Shown here piece after piece: positions 7,549 to 11,848 of a stretch of DNA of 12,955 nt; positions within the stretch are counted from its first letter, which is position 1; each line of letters begins with the position of its first letter. Source of the stretch: CAYSVN01 sp964434585 (GTDB lineage Bacteria > Patescibacteriota > Gracilibacteria > Peribacterales > Peribacteraceae). The notes beneath the pieces are model-generated. The model was given only the letters and a program-made list of their open reading frames with translations. It did no database searches and was not told the origin of the DNA. The translations under genes were made by a program, and so were the position numbers. The DNA lies in the NCBI GenBank assembly GCA_964434585.1, contig CAYSVN010000032.1:1-12955 (forward strand). Direction: 5' to 3'.

Positions 7549-7558
7549 AAAGAGGAAC

Positions 7559-8389
7559 ATGACACACAAACCTCAATTTCTTACGGCTTTCTTTAGTTGG
7601 TTTACCGATCGTAGTTACACCCAGTTAATGGGCTTTTGGTTTGCAAGCTTTGTTGGGTTTGCTGTGCTATATTACCTACTTACGGTTTTTTACCCTGTGC
7701 ACGGGCTTTTACATGTTGAGTCAACAACAGGTTGGATTGTATTTTTTGATAGCCTGTATTTTTCTATCGTTACTGCTACTTCTACTGGGTACGGAGATAT
7801 TACCCCACATGGTTTTAGTAGGGTTTTAGCTAGTATTCAAGCGATTATTGCCTTGTTTGTGTTTGCATCGTTTGTAACAAAACTGGTTAGCTATAAGCAA
7901 GAAATGGCTTTAAGAGAAGTGCATGAATTAACTGCTGGAAATATGTTTAGCGATGTTCGCCAAGGACTCCATACCGTCCGTAAAGATTGCGATTTAATTA
8001 TAACTAAACTCCATCAACATAAAGCGCTTAACCAGCACGACTGGGACAACTTGGCCGTTGCCCTTAAGCAGTCTGCCCGTTTACTGCAAGATATCCCCAA
8101 TTTTTATAATGAAGAAATTCACCTTTATAGCATTGATGACACCAGGGAAGAATTATTACTAGAGGCGACCGAGCGCACCCTTCACCGCTTAGACCATTTA
8201 ATGCATACCTTTGCTGAGTATAATATTTCACTATACGACCATGATGAAAGCATGGCTCAATTAGAATATTTTTACCAGGTAGTGCCGAGTATTCTTAATA
8301 ATTGGCACGGCTACAGCCCGTATAATAATCATGCGTACTTTGAAAAGCTTATTACCCTACTACGAAAGTTAGAGCAACATAAGCAATAA
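7559..8389 (+). CDS. Two-TM potassium channel (Ion_trans_2 type) with a helical C-terminal domain
   Basis: This 276-residue protein has TM1 at about 21-43 (LMGFWFASFVGFAVLYYLLTV), a pore helix at about 58-72 and the selectivity filter TSTGYGD (74-80), followed by ITP and TM2 at about 88-111. GYGD is the potassium-selective signature; the usual TVGYGD valine is replaced by Thr (TSTGYGD). It should form a homotetrameric K+ channel in the cytoplasmic membrane. Residues 115-276 are soluble, mostly helical and rich in His, Asp and Glu. I see no Rossmann GxGxxG, so this is not a recognisable RCK/TrkA-N gating domain, and the gating ligand is unknown. It is transcribed divergently from valS from its own extended -10 promoter. 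Its TAA overlaps the T-tract of the convergent gene's terminator. Confidence 0.88.
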   Translation: MTHKPQFLTAFFSWFTDRSYTQLMGFWFASFVGFAVLYYLLTVFYPVHGLLHVESTTGWIVFFDSLYFSIVTATSTGYGDITPHGFSRVLASIQAIIALFVFASFVTKLVSYKQEMALREVHELTAGNMFSDVRQGLHTVRKDCDLIITKLHQHKALNQHDWDNLAVALKQSARLLQDIPNFYNEEIHLYSIDDTREELLLEATERTLHRLDHLMHTFAEYNISLYDHDESMAQLEYFYQVVPSILNNWHGYSPYNNHAYFEKLITLLRKLEQHKQ

Positions 8390-8419
8390 AAAAACGCCTC
8401 AGTCGAAAAACTGAAGCGT
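8388..8419 (-). terminator. Rho-independent terminator of the 8446-8724 gene
   Basis: On the minus strand a 10-pair stem (ACGCTTCAGT / ACTGAGGCGT, one U-G wobble) is followed by seven T residues (plus 8388-8394). On the plus strand the wobble becomes a C-A mismatch and there is no T-tract, so it acts for the minus strand, although it overlaps the channel stop codon. A small TGTGG/CCACA hairpin (8422-8437) lies just before it. Confidence 0.85.
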
Positions 8420-8445
8420 CTTGTGGATTTCCCCACAGCTTGGAA

Positions 8446-8724
8446 TTACCCAAATAGTGGTTGAACATTCTTTCCGAGTGCAATTGCAGACGCAAGTCTG
8501 TCAATAGTGGATGCGTTTTTGTCATGCATCAACCAAACTCGTTGAAGATTTGTTTTAGGAACGCTATCTGCCAACACTTTTTTCGCCACATTGCGATCTT
8601 CAATGGAAGATTGTGGATTGTTGAAAATTGCGAACGCTTTTTCAGTTGGAGATTTTGCCTCTTGCTGAATTCTGTAGGCCCAAATGGCCAACTGAAGAGA
8701 GGCTCTTCTTGAAGTACGTAACAT
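8446..8724 (-). CDS. Small orphan protein, function unknown
   Basis: This 92-residue protein is not recognised. The N-terminus is basic (MLRTSRRA), followed by what looks like a short helical repeat: AWAYRIQQEAKSPTEKAF and later DRNVAKKVLADSV, NLQRVWLMHD and IDRLASAIAL, all with amphipathic spacing. There is no signal peptide or membrane segment. The ATG at 8724 is preceded by GAAGGT 4 nt upstream, a usable Shine-Dalgarno, unlike most large genes here. The leader contains a 14-bp palindrome and an AGCAAGG/CCTTGCT hairpin. The strong terminator 27 nt after the stop and a possible promoter upstream argue that it is a genuine single-gene unit. The 83-residue frame on the opposite strand has no such signals. 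Confidence 0.68.
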   Translation of the reverse strand: MLRTSRRASLQLAIWAYRIQQEAKSPTEKAFAIFNNPQSSIEDRNVAKKVLADSVPKTNLQRVWLMHDKNASTIDRLASAIALGKNVQPLFG

Positions 8725-8758
8725 GACTACCTTCTAGGTTCTAAAAATCCGTTTTGCC

Positions 8759-8811
8759 AGCAAGGTCCATCCTTGCTAGTCGTTGCCTCTCTTGCAAGAG
8801 ACAGTTTTATA
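8759..8811 (-). promoter_or_regulatory. Possible promoter, operator palindrome and leader hairpin of the 8446-8724 gene
   Basis: On the minus strand TATAAA (plus 8806-8811) could be a -10, giving a start near 8799. The perfect 14-bp palindrome TCTCTTGCAAGAGA (8788-8801) then spans the start point, as an operator would. A 7-pair hairpin AGCAAGG/CCTTGCT (8759-8765 with 8771-8777) follows in the leader. No good -35 is seen. Confidence 0.42.
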
Positions 8812-8920
8812 CTCTGTGATAAATATAAAAATGCTCCTTGGCTTAAGGGCGAAATCGATGATGTGAAAAATCTTTGTCGACAAATTTTATTCATCTTTAC
8901 TTTGCATGTCAATGGTTAAT

Positions 8921-8943
8921 CCTTCGGCTACGCTCAGGATGAC
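8921..8943 (-). repeat. Hairpin repeat copy F
   Basis: On the minus strand GTCAT is followed by CCTGAGCGTAGCCGAAGG, with ATCCT/AGGAT arms of 5 bp. It is the closest relative (21/23) of the copy embedded in valS and lies in intergenic DNA, 30 nt beyond a minus-strand terminator. Confidence 0.75.
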
Positions 8944-8972
8944 AAACTTGATAGATAAAAGTTTTTCAATAC

Positions 8973-9009
8973 AAAAAAATAAGCCTTGCTTAGGTATAAA
9001 ACAAGGCTT
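8973..9009 (-). terminator. Rho-independent terminator on the minus strand
   Basis: AAGCCTTG and CAAGGCTT (plus 8981-8988 and 9002-9009) form an 8-bp stem with a 13-nt loop. As minus-strand RNA it is followed by A and then seven U (plus 8973-8979). It would end a transcript coming from the 9393-9420 promoter. Confidence 0.75.
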
Positions 9010-9017
9010 GTTGCCTT

Positions 9018-9058
9018 GTTCTCATCTATAGATACTTTAGATATACATAGACGAGAAC
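9018..9058 (-). ncRNA. Long hairpin in the 3' part of a minus-strand transcript
   Basis: GTTCTC/GAGAAC (9018-9023 with 9053-9058) and TCTAT/ATAGA (9025-9029 with 9047-9051) are separated by a single A-C mismatch and extended by ATA/TAT (9032-9034 with 9042-9044). The hairpin sits 8 nt from the terminator at 8973-9009. It may be an mRNA 3' region or part of a small structured RNA; no known family is recognised. Confidence 0.5.
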
Positions 9059-9125
9059 AACGCGGAATATTGGTTTTTAGAAACGTACGAATTTGGTACA
9101 TCACAATTTACTTTTGGTTGTTGCA

Positions 9126-9146
9126 GCCCGACGCAGACGGTCGGGC
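9126..9146. other. GC-rich hairpin just after the 49-codon ORF
   Basis: GCCCGAC (9126-9132) and GTCGGGC (9140-9146) pair around a 7-nt loop. The patch is far more GC-rich than its surroundings. It lies 10 nt beyond the stop of the small minus-strand ORF and has no U-tract on that strand. Confidence 0.6.
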
Positions 9147-9155
9147 CGCGGTGGG

Positions 9156-9305
9156 TTAGTTATTTTTTCGAGCTTTATTTTCCTGGTCAGAAAATTCTAC
9201 TCGTTTTTCTTTTAACTCTCTAGCCGCTTGTTTTTCAGCGCCTTTACAAGGCTTTTTGGGCGGTCGGACAGCTTTTTTTCGTTGAGCTCCGATCTTCTTC
9301 TCCAT
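9156..9305 (-). CDS. Possible 49-residue lysine/arginine-rich small protein
   Basis: From the ATG at 9305 the frame encodes 49 residues beginning MEKKIGAQRKKAVRPPKKPC and ending in a mixed-charge helix-like stretch (EKQAARELKEKRVEF, then SDQENKARKNN). The composition is strongly basic in the first half, as in small nucleic-acid or ribosome-associated proteins, but I recognise no family. The frame can be extended to a TTG at 9347, but that runs through a GCCTTTT/AAAAGGC hairpin. No Shine-Dalgarno precedes the ATG. It lies within a unit with a good promoter (9393-9420) and terminator (8973-9009). The alternative is that the whole unit is a structured non-coding RNA and this frame is fortuitous. 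Confidence 0.42.
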   Translation of the reverse strand: MEKKIGAQRKKAVRPPKKPCKGAEKQAARELKEKRVEFSDQENKARKNN

Positions 9306-9392
9306 TAAGAAATAACTAGGATGCCTTTTTAAACAATTAAAAGGCAAATTGTGAAATACGTGATGATGTAAAAGATCTACTTATTAGAGATG

Positions 9393-9420
9393 AGTATACT
9401 ATTTTCTACTATAAAGTCAA
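9393..9420 (-). promoter_or_regulatory. Sigma-70-type promoter for the ~400-nt minus-strand unit
   Basis: On the minus strand TTGACT (plus 9415-9420) is followed after 16 nt by TATACT (plus 9393-9398). Predicted start about 9386; the next terminator on this strand is at 8973-9009, giving a transcript of about 410 nt. Confidence 0.6.
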
Positions 9421-9436
9421 ATTTATTTTTACTTTT

Positions 9437-9661
9437 TTATTCTCCATTCCAAGCTGCCATTACTACGCTTTGCAGTAATTTTTCTTGGCCATTTTCATAC
9501 TTAAATTGAATATTGTTTCTTGTTAAACATTCTAGTACAGCGTTACGACTATGCATTAATGGGCTTACAATAATCCCCTGATCAACCTCTGTTAAAGAGC
9601 TTACCGCAATTGGTTCTATATCATACTGCTCAATAAATTTTAGATGTGTTACCTTTGCCAT
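9437..9661 (-). CDS. Small orphan protein, function unknown
   Basis: This 74-residue soluble protein (MAKVTHLKFIEQYDIEPIAV at the N-terminus, MAAWNGE at the C-terminus) is not recognised. It shows an alternating helix/strand pattern: LKFIEQYDI, PIAVSSL, GIIVSPLMHS, NAVLECLTRNNIQFKYENGQ and KLLQSVVMAAW. This suggests a compact alpha/beta fold, and a single Cys lies in the central helix. No Shine-Dalgarno precedes the ATG; a TATAAT on the minus strand (plus 9698-9703) lies 36 nt upstream. It is divergent from glyA, and the two -10/-35 regions overlap. Its stop lies 17 nt before the -35 of the next minus-strand unit, so read-through into that unit is possible. Real-gene status rests on codon-like composition and promoter placement only. 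Confidence 0.6.
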   Translation of the reverse strand: MAKVTHLKFIEQYDIEPIAVSSLTEVDQGIIVSPLMHSRNAVLECLTRNNIQFKYENGQEKLLQSVVMAAWNGE

Positions 9662-9706
9662 AAGATGCTAGTGTAGCCATTTTTATTTAGAAAGCAAATT
9701 ATATAG

Positions 9707-9734
9707 TTGACACCAAATAGAATATAGATATAAT
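9707..9734 (+). promoter_or_regulatory. Strong sigma-70 promoter for glyA
   Basis: TTGACA (9707-9712), 16-nt spacer, TATAAT (9729-9734): both boxes are perfect. Predicted start about 9741, leaving a ~170-nt structured leader before glyA. A minus-strand TATAAT (plus 9698-9703) for the divergent 74-residue gene almost touches this -35, so the two directions may compete. Confidence 0.8.
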
Positions 9735-9742
9735 TTCCGTCC

Positions 9743-9870
9743 CCAGCCTTATTCATCATAACATTCAGGCTGGAACATACTGCGTCAAGTTGAGAGATTT
9801 TTTGCTCTCGAAGGAATTATTTATCCCTTCATTTATAACTTGGCGCTTTTACTTATATTAAAAGTTTTTG
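9743..9870 (+). ncRNA. Structured leader RNA of glyA with a three-way junction (unclassified)
   Basis: A first hairpin pairs CCAGCCT (9743-9749) with AGGCTGG (9767-9773). Then a three-way junction: outer stem GCGTCAAGTT (9782-9791) with AACTTGGCGC (9837-9846), 10 pairs with one G-U; arm GAGAG/CTCTC (9792-9796 with 9805-9809); arm GAAGG/CCTTC (9810-9814 with 9826-9830). The three helices abut with no unpaired bases at two joints, and 6 nt (ATTTAT) at the third. A weak hairpin CTTTTA/TAAAAG (9846-9851 with 9859-9864) plus five T follows immediately and shares C9846 with the outer stem, an arrangement like a riboswitch expression platform. I do not see the conserved cores of glycine, THF or ZTP riboswitches, nor a T-box. 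Folding is inferred by eye. Confidence 0.62.
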
Positions 9871-9912
9871 TATAAAAAATGTTCTTTTTCAAAGGTGTAA
9901 AAAAGGAGTATA

Positions 9913-11220
9913 GTGGCTAAAGATTTTTACATTCTCCCTTCTTTTACTACTATGTTTGACTACGCCCATCTTAAAAAAACTGATCCTGCTACATACGCTA
10001 CAGTTATGGGTGAAATTAAACGCCAGCGCGAAGGAGTGGAGCTTATTCCATCAGAAAACTATATTTCTGCAGCGGTGTTAGAAACCATGGCAACTGTTTA
10101 CAATAACAAGTATAGCGAAGGTTATCCAGGCAAGCGTTACTACGGTGGCCAAGAATTTACCGATAACGTGGAGACATTAGCTATTAAACGTGCTTGTGAA
10201 CTATTTAAATGCGAACATGCCAATGTGCAACCGCATGCTGGAGCACCAGCAAATGTAGCCATGTACTTTGCATTACTTGAACCTGGTGATACTATTTTAG
10301 GCATGGATCTAAGTCACGGTGGACATTTAACCCATGGTCACCCTGTTACCTACCTAACAAAGATTTTTAACTTTGTGCGTTATAAAATGGCCGATATTGA
10401 AACTGGAGAAATTGACTACGACCATATGAGAGAAATGGCCTTAGAGCACAAGCCAAAGATTTTACTTGGTGGCTTTTCTGCTTACCCGCGAGAATTAGAT
10501 TATGCCAAAATGCGTGCCATTGCGGATGAAGTAGGTGCATATGCTGTGATGGATGCAGCCCACATTGCTGGCATGATAGCTGGAGGAGTACTTAGAAATC
10601 CATTTGATGATGGCTTTGATATTGTAACAACAACAACCCATAAAAGTTTACGCGGACCACGTGGAGGCATGATTTTAATTCGTGACAAAAAAGCACTTGG
10701 TCGCAAAATTGATAAATCTGTATTTCCAGGATTCCAAGGTGGGCCCATTATGCAAATGATTGCTGCTAAGGCCGTGGCGTTTGAGGAAGCCTTGCGTCCA
10801 GACTTTAAGGAGTATGCTAAGCAGATTATTGTTAATGCAAAGGTAATGGCAGATGAATGCCTTAAGCGTGGTGCACGCCTTATGACTGGCGGCACTGATA
10901 ATCATCTACTAATGCTAGATGCTGTTACCACTTGGGGGATTACTGGCCAGGAAGCAGAAACACTGTTTGACGACATTGGGATTACCCTTAATAAAAATAT
11001 GATTGCTGATGACCCTCGCCCGCCAATGGATCCATCTGGTATTCGGTTTGGTACGCCAGCTATTACCACCAGAGGCATGAAAGAAGATGAAATGCGCACC
11101 TTAATAGATTTTATGTTCCGTGCGGTTGAGGTCCGTAACGACGAAGCTGCTGTTAAAGCAATTCATCAGGAAGTTATTGAATTCTGCTTACAGTTCCCTC
11201 TTCCAGGAATTGATGTTTAA
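9913..11220 (+). CDS. glyA: Serine hydroxymethyltransferase
   Basis: This 435-residue PLP-dependent fold-type I enzyme interconverts serine plus tetrahydrofolate and glycine plus 5,10-methylene-THF, the main entry of one-carbon units. Signatures: ELIPSENY (43-50; most members have IASEN, here Pro replaces Ala), NKYSEGYPGKRYYGG (65-79), QPHAGAPANVA (106-116), DAAHIAG (214-220), and TTTTHKSLRGPRGG with the PLP lysine K244. FPGFQGGP (271-278) is also conserved. GTG at 9913 follows AAGGAG by 4 nt. An internal ATG at 9952 would give a start nearer the usual family N-terminus but has no ribosome binding site, so I keep GTG while noting that the first 13 residues are unusual. The gene is driven by a perfect-consensus promoter through a folded leader and followed by an IS-associated hairpin. 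It appears monocistronic. Confidence 0.97.
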   Translation: MAKDFYILPSFTTMFDYAHLKKTDPATYATVMGEIKRQREGVELIPSENYISAAVLETMATVYNNKYSEGYPGKRYYGGQEFTDNVETLAIKRACELFKCEHANVQPHAGAPANVAMYFALLEPGDTILGMDLSHGGHLTHGHPVTYLTKIFNFVRYKMADIETGEIDYDHMREMALEHKPKILLGGFSAYPRELDYAKMRAIADEVGAYAVMDAAHIAGMIAGGVLRNPFDDGFDIVTTTTHKSLRGPRGGMILIRDKKALGRKIDKSVFPGFQGGPIMQMIAAKAVAFEEALRPDFKEYAKQIIVNAKVMADECLKRGARLMTGGTDNHLLMLDAVTTWGITGQEAETLFDDIGITLNKNMIADDPRPPMDPSGIRFGTPAITTRGMKEDEMRTLIDFMFRAVEVRNDEAAVKAIHQEVIEFCLQFPLPGIDV

Positions 11221-11230
11221 ATGACCTACT

Positions 11231-11250
11231 CCCCGGAATGAATTCCGGGG
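11231..11250. repeat. IS-flanking hairpin, copy next to glyA
   Basis: CCCCGGAATGAATTCCGGGG forms an 8-bp stem with a TGAA loop and is followed by TTTCTTGAA on the plus strand. It starts 10 nt after the glyA stop and may also end glyA transcription. A further TTGAATT/AATTCAA hairpin (11255-11261 with 11271-11277) lies between it and the transposase stop. Confidence 0.85.
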
Positions 11251-11273
11251 TTTCTTGAATTTGTCATTCGAAT

Positions 11274-11696
11274 TCAAAGTAACGCAGGGTGTGGGATGTC
11301 TTGCTCTCCTTGTTTTTGAATGTATCGTTGAACCATTTCCTCATTGAGCCCTAGTGTTGAAGAGAAATATCCAACGCTCCAGATCTTACCATCGATATAC
11401 ATATTTCGTATGAATTTAAATCGTTTTTTCAGTGCAATACTTAGGTTTGTTTTAATGGTTTTAACCACTTTAGAAACAAGAAGGTTAGGTGGAATCTCTA
11501 TTTGTAGATGAACATGATCATCATCTACATTCACTGCATGAATGTAGAGCGTTGGATATTTCTTTGTCGTAGAGTAAAGGGTCTTTACGAAGAAATCTTT
11601 TACGTAAGGCTTAAGAAACTTTCTACGATATTTGGTTCCCCAAACAATGTGGTACTGATGTTGGTAAGTGCTGTGATTTAAACTTTGAATTCTCAT
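11274..11696 (-). CDS. tnpA: IS200/IS605-family Y1 transposase
   Basis: From the ATG at 11696 the protein has 140 residues, the usual size for IS200-type TnpA. It carries YQHQYHIVWGTKYRRKFL (11-28) near the N-terminus, the metal-binding HUH motif as HVH (61-63) after VDDD, SKVVKTIKT (75-83), WSVGYFSSTLGLNEE (106-120) and the catalytic tyrosine Y125 in RYIQKQ. These enzymes cut and rejoin single-stranded DNA, forming a 5'-phosphotyrosine link. A TTG start at 11714 would add six residues but lies inside a 26-bp palindrome; the ATG is preferred. There is no Shine-Dalgarno, and the palindrome upstream may limit translation, as is known for IS200. No TnpB/IscB partner gene is present. Confidence 0.95.
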   Translation of the reverse strand: MRIQSLNHSTYQHQYHIVWGTKYRRKFLKPYVKDFFVKTLYSTTKKYPTLYIHAVNVDDDHVHLQIEIPPNLLVSKVVKTIKTNLSIALKKRFKFIRNMYIDGKIWSVGYFSSTLGLNEEMVQRYIQKQGEQDIPHPALL

Positions 11697-11703
11697 GCTG
11701 TAA

Positions 11704-11729
11704 TCGTAGATCAACGCGTTGATCTACGA
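11704..11729. repeat. 26-bp perfect palindrome upstream of tnpA
   Basis: TCGTAGATCAACG (11704-11716) is followed directly by its exact reverse complement (11717-11729). It ends 7 nt before the transposase ATG. As RNA or single-stranded DNA it would form a stable stem that could hide the start region or serve as an end-recognition structure. Confidence 0.85.
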
Positions 11730-11745
11730 AAGCGGGACAATTCAT

Positions 11746-11765
11746 CCCCGGAATGAATTCCGGGG
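11746..11765. repeat. IS-flanking hairpin, distal copy
   Basis: This is an exact copy of the 20-nt hairpin at 11231-11250 in the same orientation, followed by the similar TTTCCTTGAA. The identity shows the two flanks are paired ends of one element or two REP-like copies. Confidence 0.85.
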
Positions 11766-11779
11766 TTTCCTTGAACAAG

Positions 11780-11814
11780 AAAAAAGAGCCACCCTATAAA
11801 TAGGGTGGACTCTT
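11780..11814 (-). terminator. Rho-independent terminator of the 11849-12766 gene
   Basis: CCACCCTA/TAGGGTGG (11789-11796 with 11801-11808) with a TAAA loop (plus strand) is extended by AAGAG/CTCTT across a bulged A (11809). On the minus strand six T (plus 11780-11785) follow, partly overlapping the outer stem. It lies 34 nt after the gene's stop. Confidence 0.88.
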
Positions 11815-11848
11815 GGTTGACCTTCTTACCTTCCTAAACCAGGAAAGC

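Larger units (their letters stand above)
8725..9155. other. 431-bp stretch without a confident gene
   Basis: This stretch holds the upstream region of the 92-residue gene (8725-8830), one hairpin repeat copy (8921-8943), and the structured 3' region of a minus-strand transcription unit: a terminator at 8973-9009, a long hairpin at 9018-9058 and a GC-rich hairpin at 9126-9146. The minus frame 8727-8912 (61 codons) overlaps the palindrome and leader hairpin and shows no ribosome binding site, so I do not call it a gene. Confidence 0.6.
11231..11765 (-). mobile_element. IS200/IS605-type insertion sequence
   Basis: A single-Tyr (Y1) transposase gene is bracketed by two identical 20-nt hairpins in the same orientation, 515 bp apart. 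IS200/IS605 elements lack terminal inverted repeats and instead carry subterminal hairpins at both ends that the transposase recognises as single-stranded DNA; this matches. The true ends should lie slightly outside the hairpins but cannot be fixed here, because no target duplication is made. The transposase motifs are intact, so the element may be active. A REP-associated tyrosine transposase arrangement is the alternative. Confidence 0.75.

Noticed and set aside
7413..7558. T-box riboswitch for valS
   Set aside because: The spacer is only 146 nt, the likely promoter is next to the ATG, and the conserved T-box sequence (AGGGTGGNACCGCG type) is absent.
8727..8912. Minus-strand 61-codon frame upstream of the 92-residue gene
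   Set aside because: It covers the likely promoter, palindrome and leader hairpin of that gene and has no Shine-Dalgarno or family resemblance.
9741..9912. Known glycine, THF or ZTP riboswitch before glyA
   Set aside because: None of the conserved core sequences of these classes could be found; the fold is reported as unclassified instead.
11270..11692. 11-bp inverted repeat (GAATTCAAAGT at 11270-11280, ACTTTGAATTC at 11682-11692) as terminal repeats of the IS
   Set aside because: Both copies lie within or at the edge of the tnpA coding sequence, and IS200/IS605 elements do not use terminal inverted repeats; probably chance.
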